From Dictyobacter alpinus (lineage in GTDB: Bacteria; Chloroflexota; Ktedonobacteria; Ktedonobacterales; Ktedonobacteraceae), in NCBI RefSeq assembly GCF_003967575.1, contig NZ_BIFT01000002.1:1178001-1242000 (forward strand): DNA of 64,000 bases, in the 5' to 3' direction. Below, one piece after another: positions 42,663 through 52,102 of the stretch. A program made the position numbers and the translations under genes. Under the pieces are notes generated by a model. It made no database searches. It was not told where the DNA came from and saw only the letters and a program-made list of their open reading frames with translations. Positions within the stretch are counted from its first letter, which is position 1. Each line of letters opens with the position of its first letter.

Positions 42663-43214
42663 TTATAAGTGTTTCTCTAACACCCTCTCGATAGCTTGTG
42701 CCATGGTTTCGACATCAGGTGTATCTTCATAGCGTACACCGTTGATAAAGAATGTGGGTGTGGCCGGCACGCCACTTTGATCGCCGCTTTCCATATCCTT
42801 ACGTATACGCTCTATCTGATTTCCGTCCGTCATTGCTTGTATAAACAATGCACGATCAATTCCTAGTTGTTCGGCATATTTGACAAGATGTGCATCATCA
42901 AGTTCGTTTTGATGATCGAATAGAAGTTGATACATCTCCCAAAATTTTCCCTGGCTGGCTGCGATTTCTGCGGCTTCAGCTGCATGTTCTGCGTTTGGAT
43001 GGGATTCCACTAAAGGATAATTTCTGAAAACAAAGCACAATTGGTCCTGAAATTTCTGTTGGAGCTTTTTAACGGTACTCTGCGCCTGACGGCAGTAGGG
43101 ACATTGAAAATCACCATATTCGACCAGTGTAACTGGCGCGTCCAGCGACCCTTGAATATGATCGTGCGAGCTTACCTCTGGCACCAATTGAATAGCATCT
43201 GACGTATTCTCCAT
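42663..43214 (-). CDS. DsbA-family thioredoxin-fold protein
   Basis: 183 residues from ATG 43214 with AAGGAG upstream. DSBA-like thioredoxin fold: VTLVEYGDFQCPYCRQAQSTVKKL contains the active site Cys38-Pro-Tyr-Cys41, and the cis-Pro loop is SGVPATPTFFINGVRY. The inserted helical domain covers about residues 70-135 (AAEAAEIAASQGKFWEMYQLLFDHQNELDDAHLV). It matches the single-domain DsbA/Frp-like oxidoreductases (FrnE/BdbD relatives). No signal peptide or membrane anchor is present, so it is cytoplasmic and more likely a reductase or isomerase for thiol stress than an oxidative-folding enzyme. It stands as a single gene. Confidence 0.9.
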   Translation of the reverse strand: MENTSDAIQLVPEVSSHDHIQGSLDAPVTLVEYGDFQCPYCRQAQSTVKKLQQKFQDQLCFVFRNYPLVESHPNAEHAAEAAEIAASQGKFWEMYQLLFDHQNELDDAHLVKYAEQLGIDRALFIQAMTDGNQIERIRKDMESGDQSGVPATPTFFINGVRYEDTPDVETMAQAIERVLEKHL

Positions 43215-43599
43215 TTAAAAATCACTCCTTGCATCCTATACTCTATTACATACTAGAAAATTAGTCGCAAAATATAGCATTATTCATCTGCTCTTCTGCA
43301 TGCATACCTGACACGACAGAACATCCATATTCGTGACAGTTTATGGCAAACCTGGAATCAAGGCCAGCCTCACACCAGAAGAAGTTCATCTATACGCAAG
43401 GTTTTTTTAAATCTCTGTAATTTCTATTACAAAATATCTATACAAAAATTTATTTTTGTTCAGAGTTGGTGAAGCCCACCTGAATTTTAATCATTTATTT
43501 TTCGTAGTTAAGTAATAACTACTGGTTACCTGCCTCGATATCTATAGAGTTGAACAAATTGCTATCACGAGTTGTACAGCAAGATTGTGTGGAGAAAAA
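43215..43599. other. AT-rich intergenic region before the recombinase
   Basis: About 385 bp with lower GC than the surroundings. No gene, tRNA or obvious attachment-site repeat was found; promoters for both divergent genes should lie here. Confidence 0.4.
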
Positions 43600-44496
43600 A
43601 TGAGCAATGTAACATTAAATATTATTCCACTTGACCTTCAAAGACACGAAGAGGTTGGTACTCTATTAGAAGAGTATAAAGAATTTCTCTTCGACAAAGC
43701 AGAAGGGACAACAGAATCTTACTTACGGACAATACGTCATCTGATCGGATGGCTTGCCTCACGTCCTGAAAATAATGGGCACTTCCAGCCCAGGCAATTA
43801 GTCAAACCGGCCGTTGAAGCGTACTTGTCCCATTTAGAGTCAGAGGGCTTGAGCATTCATCACCGGGCACGCGTCAAGTCGACGATCAGCAACTTTGCCA
43901 ACTTTCTCATTGAAGAAAAAGGACTCCTGCAACGAAATCCTACTCGCGGTATAGATCTTCCTTCTATACAGCATTCCGCTTCACAACAACTCTCGCCGGA
44001 CCAGCGCACTATTCTACGTTCGCTGGTTGAGCACAAAGGAGATTATCGGGGACGGGCGCTCTTTGCGTTGGGATATTGGGCTGGATGCCGTGTCAGTGAT
44101 ATCTCCTGGCTACAAATGAGTCATACGCATGTTGGTCCCAAGGTAGGCTGGCTGCGTGTGGGATATAAAGAAAGTCGGGAACGTGACATTGATCTATTAA
44201 ACGGAGCACGTCAGCCACTTTATGAGTATCTAAAAAATTCGAGTAATCCACAGCGCACCTATGTATTCACTTCTCAGCGCAGTGAACGTTTGACCGAAGA
44301 AGGCATTCATTACTGGTTCCGTACCCTGAAGAGCCTGGCCAATAAGTCGCAAAGGGAAATGATCCAGGATCTTACCTTCAATGATTTACGCCATGATTTC
44401 GCCTATCGCGCTAGAGAAGCAGGCTGGTCGCTGGAAGAGGTAAGGGATTATCTCGGTCTGGTTGCGCATAAAGGGGCTCTATCTACCCTGTGGTAA
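43600..44496 (+). CDS. Tyrosine recombinase/integrase, ends at the nucleophile position
   Basis: 298 residues from ATG 43600 (GGAG at 43591-43594). SAM-like core-binding domain residues 25-115 (LEEYKEFLFDKAEGTTESYLRTIRHLIGWL). Catalytic domain from about 130: Arg164 in GCRVSDISW (first Arg of the RKHRHY set), a Lys in VGYKESRERDI, and NDLRHDF with Arg264 and His265. The His of HxxR is Asn261 here. The final motif reads LGLVAHKGALSTLW and then TAA, just where related enzymes have the Tyr nucleophile after TTVR-like residues; the His/Trp before it is also changed (LGL for LGH). So the Tyr and usual C-terminal helix are missing. Probably a decayed or catalytically dead integrase. Confidence 0.85.
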   Translation: MSNVTLNIIPLDLQRHEEVGTLLEEYKEFLFDKAEGTTESYLRTIRHLIGWLASRPENNGHFQPRQLVKPAVEAYLSHLESEGLSIHHRARVKSTISNFANFLIEEKGLLQRNPTRGIDLPSIQHSASQQLSPDQRTILRSLVEHKGDYRGRALFALGYWAGCRVSDISWLQMSHTHVGPKVGWLRVGYKESRERDIDLLNGARQPLYEYLKNSSNPQRTYVFTSQRSERLTEEGIHYWFRTLKSLANKSQREMIQDLTFNDLRHDFAYRAREAGWSLEEVRDYLGLVAHKGALSTLW

Positions 44497-44538
44497 AAAT
44501 CCATCTTGTGAAAGAGCGTCAACGTGAAGGCTCGTATG

Positions 44539-45927
44539 TCAACGTAGCTTCTCACGCTGGCGCTTGTGCATGAATAGCTGAAGCATGGACTGTTTTTCAT
44601 ATGGAGTTGTGTCCATCATCAAAATTTCACCGACGGGTTTCGTCATTGGCAGTGTCCATTCATGGTTGAAGTCACCTGGTGCCTCTTCTTTGGTAAATAC
44701 CCCTGAAAGTGCCTGATGAGCATCTGGATTATTACTCAAGTAGTAGAGTGTATCTTTGTACACCAGGACTGGTTTTAATAGTTGCTCTCTCTGTATATCT
44801 AGAATATTACCAAGCAAACTGGCACGGGCCGCCCCTACGACCTGTACTTTTACCTCTGGATGTTTATACGCGACACTGCTCTGACTCTGATTTAAGACGC
44901 CCAATCCGACCGTAGCCAGGACAATATCTTTCATGCTCCATTCCGCATATTCGCGACAGGCGTTATGGCCCCACTGGGATTCATCTTTAAAGCTCTGCCA
45001 TTTTTGCCAGATGAATTGGGCCCAGGATTGGAGCCAGGGTTGGTATTGCGCTTTCCCTTTGATAATGGGATAGACCCAACCCTCGTGGACGGTCACCTCT
45101 TCACCAAGGTCGTAGAGGAATTTGACAATTGGCGCGGCCACCCATTCAGCGCCTTCCCATAAAACAGGGGGAAGGTTACGCAGCATTTTCTCCTGGACTG
45201 AGATACGCCAGACGCCAGGATAGGATTGATTATACTCAGTACCAGACATATGGATCGGCTCACCAAGACCAAATTCTTGTTGTAAACATTCATAGAGATA
45301 AGCCGTATGTTTTCTATATTTATGCAGATAATGCTTCTGTAATTCATGCGTGCTCAGTGATCTCTGCCAGATGATATCTTGCGCAGCATGCTGGTCAAAA
45401 TGACATGCGGCCAAATCGGCGGCCCGTGGAATTTTCGCGTCCAGTTGCCCTTCATTCAGCAAGTCAACTAACTTCCAACCAATTTTTGCCGGACTAGCAG
45501 CGATCCGTACCTTCAAAGCTTTTTCCAGGTAGGCAATTGTCCCCAACAGGTATGTTGGATTATTGGTGGCCCCAAAATTCCATTTCGTATTATAGGGAAA
45601 TACAATGGTAACGTGCTGCCGATCAACGCCAGCGTCTTTCTGGCTGGCCGTAATAGAGATGGCCTCATTCCTTTTGCCAGCCGGTAACTTGCTCCCTTCG
45701 GGATAGCGATAGGTGGCACTGACCGACCATTGTTCACGCGCAGCATTCACAAAGGCTTCATCAGGTATCACACCCGTATCCCTGGTAACCCAAAGATAGC
45801 TCAGTCCCAGGGACAGCGCTTGCTCACAGAGGCAGGCTAAAGTGGCATCCAGCACCTTCTGGACACAATCAAATTGATTGACTTTTTTAATGAAGAGCCC
45901 ATTTTTACAGAATATTCCATGCTTCAT
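44539..45927 (-). CDS. Unrecognised 462-residue protein beside the recombinase
   Basis: ATG 45927 (GTG 45936 is the alternative) to 44539. It is convergent with the recombinase, 42 bp apart. I do not recognise the family. Residues 25-110 have an alpha/beta look (VQKVLDATLACLCEQALSLGLSYLWVTRDTG); the central part has HMSGTEYNQSYPGVWRISV and LWEGAEWVAAPIVKFLYDLGEEVTVHEGWVYPI, and the last third YEWSMKDIVLATVGLG-like and VLVYKDTLYYLSNNPDAHQALSG. No membrane segment. The acidic/aromatic blocks and the place next to an integrase recall large replication- or telomere-associated proteins of actinobacterial mobile elements, but I cannot confirm this. Confidence 0.72.
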   Translation of the reverse strand: MKHGIFCKNGLFIKKVNQFDCVQKVLDATLACLCEQALSLGLSYLWVTRDTGVIPDEAFVNAAREQWSVSATYRYPEGSKLPAGKRNEAISITASQKDAGVDRQHVTIVFPYNTKWNFGATNNPTYLLGTIAYLEKALKVRIAASPAKIGWKLVDLLNEGQLDAKIPRAADLAACHFDQHAAQDIIWQRSLSTHELQKHYLHKYRKHTAYLYECLQQEFGLGEPIHMSGTEYNQSYPGVWRISVQEKMLRNLPPVLWEGAEWVAAPIVKFLYDLGEEVTVHEGWVYPIIKGKAQYQPWLQSWAQFIWQKWQSFKDESQWGHNACREYAEWSMKDIVLATVGLGVLNQSQSSVAYKHPEVKVQVVGAARASLLGNILDIQREQLLKPVLVYKDTLYYLSNNPDAHQALSGVFTKEEAPGDFNHEWTLPMTKPVGEILMMDTTPYEKQSMLQLFMHKRQREKLR

Positions 45928-46085
45928 ATATATCACTTCAAGCTGAATCAGACAGCAACTGCTTACGCCTAAAATATTTAACTATTTACATGTAAAACGC
46001 TTTATATGTCCGTTGAAATATCTCAGGAATAGAGCTCTCATGACCATATGATCACAGAGGATCAAAAGGATAGAAGAGAAAAAAC

Positions 46086-46445
46086 CTAAATGTACTTCTC
46101 TATCTTCTCTACCAATTCATCCAATTCGAAGGGCTTGCCAATAAAATCATCGGCACCCGCCTCTCTGGCAATCTTTTCAGTGTCTTTGTTAGCCGATATC
46201 AAAATGATGGGAAGGTTTTTGGTGGCTGGCTGACTCTTTAATGCTAAACAGATATCCCGTCCATTCCACCCTGACATCCAGATATCCAGTAACAGGAGAT
46301 CAAATTCATCATGTTGAATATCGTGTACTTTCGCACCATCAATGGTGGTTTCCACCTCATAACCGAACTCTTCTAGTATTAAGGTAATGGCATCGAGGAT
46401 GCCTGGATCATCATCGGCTACAAAAATTCTTTTTTTACGACTCAT
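46086..46445 (-). CDS. Single-domain response regulator
   Basis: 119 residues from ATG 46445 (GGGAGGG upstream). One REC domain only: IFVADDDPGIL with the acidic pocket, LLLLDIWMSGWNGRDICL with the phosphorylated Asp, IILISANKD (Ser as the switch residue) and DDFIGKPFELDEL with the conserved Lys. No output domain. It starts 4 bp after the kinase stop, so it is translationally coupled to the hybrid kinase upstream and is probably its phosphoacceptor, passing phosphate on or binding a partner protein. Confidence 0.92.
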   Translation of the reverse strand: MSRKKRIFVADDDPGILDAITLILEEFGYEVETTIDGAKVHDIQHDEFDLLLLDIWMSGWNGRDICLALKSQPATKNLPIILISANKDTEKIAREAGADDFIGKPFELDELVEKIEKYI

Positions 46446-46449
46446 CGAA

Positions 46450-49400
46450 TTACACCCTCCCCCTCTCAGTTCTACCCTCAATCGCTAACATACTATCCGC
46501 ATGCTCAAGAGGCAATGAGAAAGAAACGGTCGTGCCCTTTCCTTCTTCACTCTCCACCCAGATTGAGCCATGATGCCTTTTCACGAATTCAGCAGAAATA
46601 TAGAGACCTAATCCCAGACCAGGATAAGTAGTCTGATTCTCTCCTTCAACACGGAAAAAACGCTCGAAGACCTGTGTATGACGCTCTTTAGGAATCCCAA
46701 TACCAAAATCCTGAATAGATGTCACAATATCATTCTCCTTGCAAGTTGTTCTAACAATAACTTTTTCTGACTGTGGAGAATATTTAATTGCGTTCGTTAA
46801 TAGATTAATCAAAACTTGTCCGATCCGACTCCGATCACCACACACTATCACAGCTTCCGCTAACTCCAACATAATGGTGTGCCTGGTAACGGTACGCTGA
46901 ATGTCTTCAGTGATCTCATAAATCAAATCATTGAGATCAAAGAGAGCGTTTTGAAAAATCAGTTTGCCACTTTCTATTTTTGTAACATCTAGCAGGTCTT
47001 TGATCAGACCCGTCAATCTGTCTAATTGCCCATCCATTTTATGCAGCAACTCTGATGAACGGGTATCCCCACTGTGTTTAAAACGACGTTCTAGCAATTG
47101 GGTATATGCCTTCAGGCTGGTAACAGGCGTCTTTAGTTCATGACTGGCGATGCCAATAAACTCATCTTTCTGTTGCTCAAGCCGCTTCTGCTCGGTAATA
47201 TCTGTGCTGGTACCAAACCACTGCACAATTGAACCTCTCTCATCGCAGATTGGCATCATGCGTGTAAGGAAAGGGCGAAAAACAGTATCCGCCCCTCTGA
47301 GAGGAAAGACCATCTCAAATGGCTCACCACTGGCGAGAGAATTTTCCCATCGCTTACGCACAGAGGGAAATACGTCTGGATCATGAACGCATTGCCAACC
47401 GTCTCGATCCATCTGTTCTGGAGTTGTTCCCGTATAAGTATACCAGCGAGAATTAAACCAGTAGATCCAGCCATCGGGAGTAGCCATCCAGACAAGATTG
47501 GGAATATTTTCGGCCAGCGTTCTAAAGCGCTCTTCACTTTCTTTGAGATGCTGCCGTGCTCTCACCTGCTCAGTCACTTCAAAGGCATGGATCAAAATAT
47601 TTTCGACCCGGTCATCTTCATCTTTAATGGGATGAGCTACAAAATTGAAATATGCCTGCGTTGAAATGCCATCGTTGGTTCGCTCAAAACTGGCCGGATA
47701 TTCATTAGCGACAAAGGTTTCTCCCGTCGCGAAAACGGTATCGAATATTTCATAAATTCCCTGTCCCGCGACTTCAGGGAAGACATCCCGAAAGGCACGG
47801 CCAGAGAGCTCTTTTTCCGTCCGATTAAAGACCTTCTGGTACAGTGGATTAGCCAGGGTGTAGACATGCTGTGGTCCTTCTAACACCGCGATAGCCGCTG
47901 GTGCCTGCCAGAATAAACCATATAGGCGCTCACGTTCAATCCGGACCGCGGTTTCGGCTGTATTACGCAATCGGACCATCTGCAGGTGCGTCCCTACGCG
48001 CGCTAATAATTCACGGGCACTGAATGGCTTAATCAGATAATCGTTCGCACCCGCTTGCATACCCTCAATCTTCGCTTCTTCTCCCGCGCGCGCCGACAAC
48101 AAAATAATGGGTAGGGTACTGGTCTCTGGATCACTCCTGAGCGCATTCAGTAGCTCGACCCCATCCATTTTTGGCATCATCACATCGGTCAAAAGAATAT
48201 CTGGCCGATATTCTTTTACAGCTCGCAATGCGGCTAATCCATCGGGAACAGTTTTCACTTCGTAATGCTGTTTCAACAAGCGGCTAACATAGGCGCGCAT
48301 ATCAGCATTATCATCAGCAAACAGAACACGTCCGCCTGGCTTCTGTTCGGCAACGACAGCGCCCTGGTTATCAGGTGCCGGAGACAGCGTATCCATAGCT
48401 CCCGAGACAGTCAATGCATCATCCTGCGAAGGAAAGAGCCAGGTGGCCTCACTGAGATATGTCTGGGTATTGACCGCTGTTGAAGTGGACGGAGCAGCCT
48501 TACCAATATGATCTTGTGGCAGGTGGGCCATGCCTAATGGCATAGTGACGGTAAAGGTACTGCCTTTCCCAAGGACACTTTTAACATCGATGCTTCCTCC
48601 ATGGAACTTCACCAGTTCTAGCACAAAGGATAATCCAATGCCGGTACCCTCATGCGTCCGTCCTTCAGTACCACGAACCCGGTGGAAGCGCTCAAACATA
48701 TGCGGGATTTCAGCTTCAGGAATGCCTACACCTGTATCACTCACCGCCAGGGTAACAGCCTTATCATGCTGCCGCAGAGTTACGGAAATTTCTCCCTGGA
48801 GTGTATATTTAAAGGCATTGGAGAGGATGTTCAGGACAATTTTCTCCCACATCTCCTGATCAATATAGACCATTTCTGAAAGAGGAGGACAATCTACCGT
48901 CAACTTGAGGCCAGCTTTTTCAATCACCGAACGGAAACTACTAGCCAGATCTATAGTCATGGTTGACAGGTCCGTTGGAGTATAAAATGCTTGCAAGCGC
49001 CCTGCTTCAATACGCGAGAAATCCAGCAGCATATTGACCAGCTTTAACAGGCGCAACGCATTGCGATGAATAATCTCCATCTGCTCATGCTGCTCTACAT
49101 TCAAACCAAATTGACCCGAAAGGGCCTCGCGCACTGGTCCCAGCATCAACATCAACGGAGTCCGAAATTCATGCGAAATATTACTGAAGAACAGCGTCTT
49201 GGCACGATCAATCTCAGCCAGTGCTTCAGCCCGCTTACGCTCTTCTTCATATGCCTGAATATTGGCAATACTGGCCGAGATCTGACCCACGATCAGACGA
49301 ATAAATCCTTGATAGCCTTCATCAAATAAACGTAGGGGATTAAGACCGACGATCAGAGCTCCCAGCTTACCATTCTGCCCCGATTGCGCAATCGGAATAA

Positions 49401-50235
49401 CGGCGGCTTGATGCGGAGGAATAGTCCAGGCACCCGTTGGTAAGTGCTCAAACAGACTATCCAGTTTATCAATCACACATTCCTTCTGCATTTTTATGGC
49501 TTCAGCAAAAGGCCAGTCCTGGGTGGCATCGAGCGCGATCCTATCCGGCATGAGGGCATGATCAGCAGGAACACCAGAGCTACCTGCCAACACAGCCGTT
49601 TGCTTGTCTGGATCCAGCAGGTATAACATGGAGAAAGGAATATCATGCAGATTATGTTTCAGGCTTTTCACACTGAGATCACAAATCTCATCGATGGTCC
49701 GCGCCTCAGTAGTTGATGCCGCCAACAAGCGCAACAGACCTAACTGGCGCTCATTAATGATGCGCTGTGTATCATCGGTATTGGCACAAATAATACCACC
49801 CACACCACCATCATCGCCTGGTACCGGGCTATATGAGAACGTATAGTAGGTCTCCTCACGATAGCCATAACGCTCCATAATCAGGAGCAAGGACTCATCA
49901 TAGGTACCTTCATTGGTTTGTAATGCAGTCTCAAGACGTGGCTCTATTTCGTGCCAGATCTCTTGCCATACCACCGAAGTAGGCTGGCCAAGCGCGCGTG
50001 GATGCTTGCCGCCCATGATCGCTTTATATGGATCATTATAGAGCGTAATCAGCTCCGACCCCCACCCGATCCAAATAGGCTGCCGAGAGGTAAGCATGAC
50101 ACGTATAATTGTTCTCAGGCTTTGAGGCCAGAATTCAACTGGACCAAGTGAGGTCTTTGACCAATCAAACGAGCGAATGCGCTCACCCATATCCCCACCA
50201 CCCGCCAGAAAATCAAAGGATGCAGTTTGCGGCAT
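46450..50235 (-). CDS. Hybrid histidine kinase with two kinase cores, GAF, REC and PAS domains
   Basis: 1261 residues from ATG 50235 with GAGGGGA upstream. Order: PAS-like (about 30-165), GAF (about 165-330), first HisKA with His355 in SHEFRTP and HATPase (DTGVGIPEAEIPHMFERF, GTGIGLSFVLELVK), REC with Asp684 in TDVMMPKMDG, PAS (about 770-880, PAAIAVLEGPQHVYTLANP), PAS/PAC (about 890-1010), second HisKA with His1032 in SHELKTP and a second HATPase (DFGIGIPKERHTQVFERFF, GLGLGLYISAEFV). No membrane helix, so it is a cytoplasmic sensor, probably of redox, light or a soluble ligand via PAS/GAF; no cofactor Cys is evident. Two complete kinase cores in one chain are unusual. The single-domain regulator follows immediately. 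Confidence 0.92.
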   Translation of the reverse strand: MPQTASFDFLAGGGDMGERIRSFDWSKTSLGPVEFWPQSLRTIIRVMLTSRQPIWIGWGSELITLYNDPYKAIMGGKHPRALGQPTSVVWQEIWHEIEPRLETALQTNEGTYDESLLLIMERYGYREETYYTFSYSPVPGDDGGVGGIICANTDDTQRIINERQLGLLRLLAASTTEARTIDEICDLSVKSLKHNLHDIPFSMLYLLDPDKQTAVLAGSSGVPADHALMPDRIALDATQDWPFAEAIKMQKECVIDKLDSLFEHLPTGAWTIPPHQAAVIPIAQSGQNGKLGALIVGLNPLRLFDEGYQGFIRLIVGQISASIANIQAYEEERKRAEALAEIDRAKTLFFSNISHEFRTPLMLMLGPVREALSGQFGLNVEQHEQMEIIHRNALRLLKLVNMLLDFSRIEAGRLQAFYTPTDLSTMTIDLASSFRSVIEKAGLKLTVDCPPLSEMVYIDQEMWEKIVLNILSNAFKYTLQGEISVTLRQHDKAVTLAVSDTGVGIPEAEIPHMFERFHRVRGTEGRTHEGTGIGLSFVLELVKFHGGSIDVKSVLGKGSTFTVTMPLGMAHLPQDHIGKAAPSTSTAVNTQTYLSEATWLFPSQDDALTVSGAMDTLSPAPDNQGAVVAEQKPGGRVLFADDNADMRAYVSRLLKQHYEVKTVPDGLAALRAVKEYRPDILLTDVMMPKMDGVELLNALRSDPETSTLPIILLSARAGEEAKIEGMQAGANDYLIKPFSARELLARVGTHLQMVRLRNTAETAVRIERERLYGLFWQAPAAIAVLEGPQHVYTLANPLYQKVFNRTEKELSGRAFRDVFPEVAGQGIYEIFDTVFATGETFVANEYPASFERTNDGISTQAYFNFVAHPIKDEDDRVENILIHAFEVTEQVRARQHLKESEERFRTLAENIPNLVWMATPDGWIYWFNSRWYTYTGTTPEQMDRDGWQCVHDPDVFPSVRKRWENSLASGEPFEMVFPLRGADTVFRPFLTRMMPICDERGSIVQWFGTSTDITEQKRLEQQKDEFIGIASHELKTPVTSLKAYTQLLERRFKHSGDTRSSELLHKMDGQLDRLTGLIKDLLDVTKIESGKLIFQNALFDLNDLIYEITEDIQRTVTRHTIMLELAEAVIVCGDRSRIGQVLINLLTNAIKYSPQSEKVIVRTTCKENDIVTSIQDFGIGIPKERHTQVFERFFRVEGENQTTYPGLGLGLYISAEFVKRHHGSIWVESEEGKGTTVSFSLPLEHADSMLAIEGRTERGRV

Positions 50236-50668
50236 ATCTGGTTTTCCCCTCGGGATCTCTACGTCGTTGTATTGTTTTATGAGAAATCTTTGCAGGATGA
50301 ATTTCTAAAATCTTCATCAGTCTATCATATTCTTTGAACAAGGGGAAGCATAGCAGCTATCCAGAAAAGGGAGTTGCGCCATCGTTGGAAAACTTCTGCG
50401 CCGTGCTCATAATCATTTTGAAAATAACCCTCAGAAAATTTCAGATAGTTTCAGGCATTATTATAAATCATTTCAGATCTACTATGGCCTTGATCCGCAG
50501 CATCACTACCAATTTCAGAAAATTTCAGCATACATTTGCCCGTTTAGCTGCAAATAAATTTCATGTAATCTAACATATTCAGTGTGACTATCTAAATCAA
50601 GGCTCCTTATCTATGAATAAGCATATGAATTAATCTGAAAATACCACTGAAATTGCCCCTTACATGTC
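50236..50668. other. Intergenic with repeated TTTCAG motifs
   Basis: The gap between the divergent kinase and LacI genes. The sequence TCAGAAAATTTCAG occurs near 50432 and again near 50516, with further TTTCAG/TTTCAT copies between and after them. Otherwise AT-rich with no gene. Confidence 0.45.
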
Positions 50669-50698
50669 TTGACTTTTTCATTTTGTTGATGCTATACT
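50669..50698 (+). promoter_or_regulatory. Promoter of the second LacI gene
   Basis: TTGACT (50669-50674), 18-base spacer, TATACT (50693-50698), 46 bp before the TTG start codon at 50744. Confidence 0.65.
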
Positions 50699-50743
50699 TC
50701 TCCTGGATCTCCAAATCTTCCAGGACGAAAGGTCAAACAAAGC

Positions 50744-51742
50744 TTGAAAGTTTCAATTCGCCAGCAAGATATTGCGCGTCACCTGGGTGTTTCTCTTGGC
50801 ACCGTTTCCCAGGCATTACGCAACTCGCCACAGGTCTCATCTGAGATGCGTTTGGAGGTTCAACGGGCTGCAACTGAACTTGGCTATATTTATCGTCCAC
50901 GAGAAAACCAGCAAACAGACATGACCAATCTGGCATTTATTAGCGGCGCCCAACCAAACAATTTTTTCTATACAGGTGTCTTGCAAGGTATAGAAGAAAG
51001 CTGTCGCGAACGTAACATCACGTTGCATTATTCATCACTAAAAGATATCTCACAACCCGACTTACAACGCTACCGGGCTAATGATGGTCTATTAGTGGCA
51101 GGATATGTAGATCAGCGGATGGTACGTGAGTTGAAAAATCTAGGTTTGCCAATGGTGCTGGTGGATACCAATCTCTCACATCTGGGACTGGAACGGATCG
51201 AGATTGAAAACTTTGGCAGTACGTATCAGGCGGTTGAATATCTGGCAGCGGCAGGTCATCGCAACATTGCATTTTTATGTGCCCCTCCACCAAGCCGTTT
51301 CTCTAGCTTTGATAATCGTCGTGGAGGATATTTTAGCGCAATGAGCGATCTGGGACTGGAAGCATTTGACATTCATGGTCTGACAGATCCAGTCCTTAAA
51401 ACCAGCGAACAGGTCATCACACGGTGGCTAGAACAACATGGAAAGCCCGCCTTCACCGCGCTGGTGTGTTGTAACGATGAAGCAGCCATCGGCGCTTTAC
51501 TGGCCTTTGAGCACCATGGTATTCAGGTGCCTCAGGATATCTCGATCATCGGTTTTGATGATATCGAGATGGCTCAAGTCGTGCGTCCAGCCTTAACGAC
51601 CTTTCATGTTGACCGCAACTTTCTGGGCAGTCTGGCAGTAAACCAGCTGGTCGAGCGCTTTCAACAACCAGATAAACCTGTCGCCAGCATCCTTCTCGAA
51701 ACATCTTTTGTTGAACGCGCATCAACACGTCGCCTTATCTGA
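50744..51742 (+). CDS. LacI-family transcriptional regulator
   Basis: 332 residues from TTG 50744 with AAAGG at 50728-50732. HTH: SIRQQDIARHLGVSLGTVSQALRNSPQVSSEMRLEVQRAATELGYIYRP. Ligand domain: LAFISGAQPNNFFYTGVLQGIEESCRERNITLHYSS, DGLLVAGYVDQRMVRELKNLGLPMVLVDTNLS, HRNIAFLCAPP, ALVCCNDEAAIGALLAFEHHGIQVPQDISIIGFDDIEMAQVVRPALTTFHVD. It differs from the first LacI in the HTH recognition helix (GTVSQALRNS against GTVSRVFNNH), so a different operator is expected. Directly upstream of the secreted GH44 gene on the same strand, separated by 360 bp with palindromes, so it likely controls glucan degradation. Confidence 0.92.
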   Translation: MKVSIRQQDIARHLGVSLGTVSQALRNSPQVSSEMRLEVQRAATELGYIYRPRENQQTDMTNLAFISGAQPNNFFYTGVLQGIEESCRERNITLHYSSLKDISQPDLQRYRANDGLLVAGYVDQRMVRELKNLGLPMVLVDTNLSHLGLERIEIENFGSTYQAVEYLAAAGHRNIAFLCAPPPSRFSSFDNRRGGYFSAMSDLGLEAFDIHGLTDPVLKTSEQVITRWLEQHGKPAFTALVCCNDEAAIGALLAFEHHGIQVPQDISIIGFDDIEMAQVVRPALTTFHVDRNFLGSLAVNQLVERFQQPDKPVASILLETSFVERASTRRLI

Positions 51743-51797
51743 TTTTTCGCAACCATTTTTATGAGACACGCGTATTTCTCTGGCATTCATGGATGTC

Positions 51798-51914
51798 AAC
51801 AGGTCAAGCTGTTGACCTGTTTAACATGCTCATTGACCAAAAAGCATCCGCTGGCATCAACACTTCATACATGGGAAATGATGTTATGACAGGCGTAGGA
51901 CAGGTCAACAGCTT
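51798..51914 (+). promoter_or_regulatory. Candidate LacI operators before the GH44 gene
   Basis: AACAGGTCAA-GCTG-TTGACCTGTT (51798-51821) is a perfect 10-bp inverted repeat; the block AGGTCAACAGCTT at 51902-51914 is the reverse complement of part of it (AAGCTGTTGACCT). Two related sites about 100 bp apart suit looping by a tetrameric LacI-type repressor. The rest of 51743-52102 has no gene. Confidence 0.5.
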
Positions 51915-52102
51915 TATAACCCGGCTGTCAAACCAATGATTGGTGATAGACTCACGGGTCAATAGACTTCAGGTACTCACCAGTCTGGTTGATAATATCT
52001 GACCAACCATCTTGTACAAACGAGGAGGTAAATCAGACAGTTTATTCCAGTGCCTGAATGGACAGGTACGAAGAAATCAAACATTGCTTTAAGGAGGAAG
52101 TT

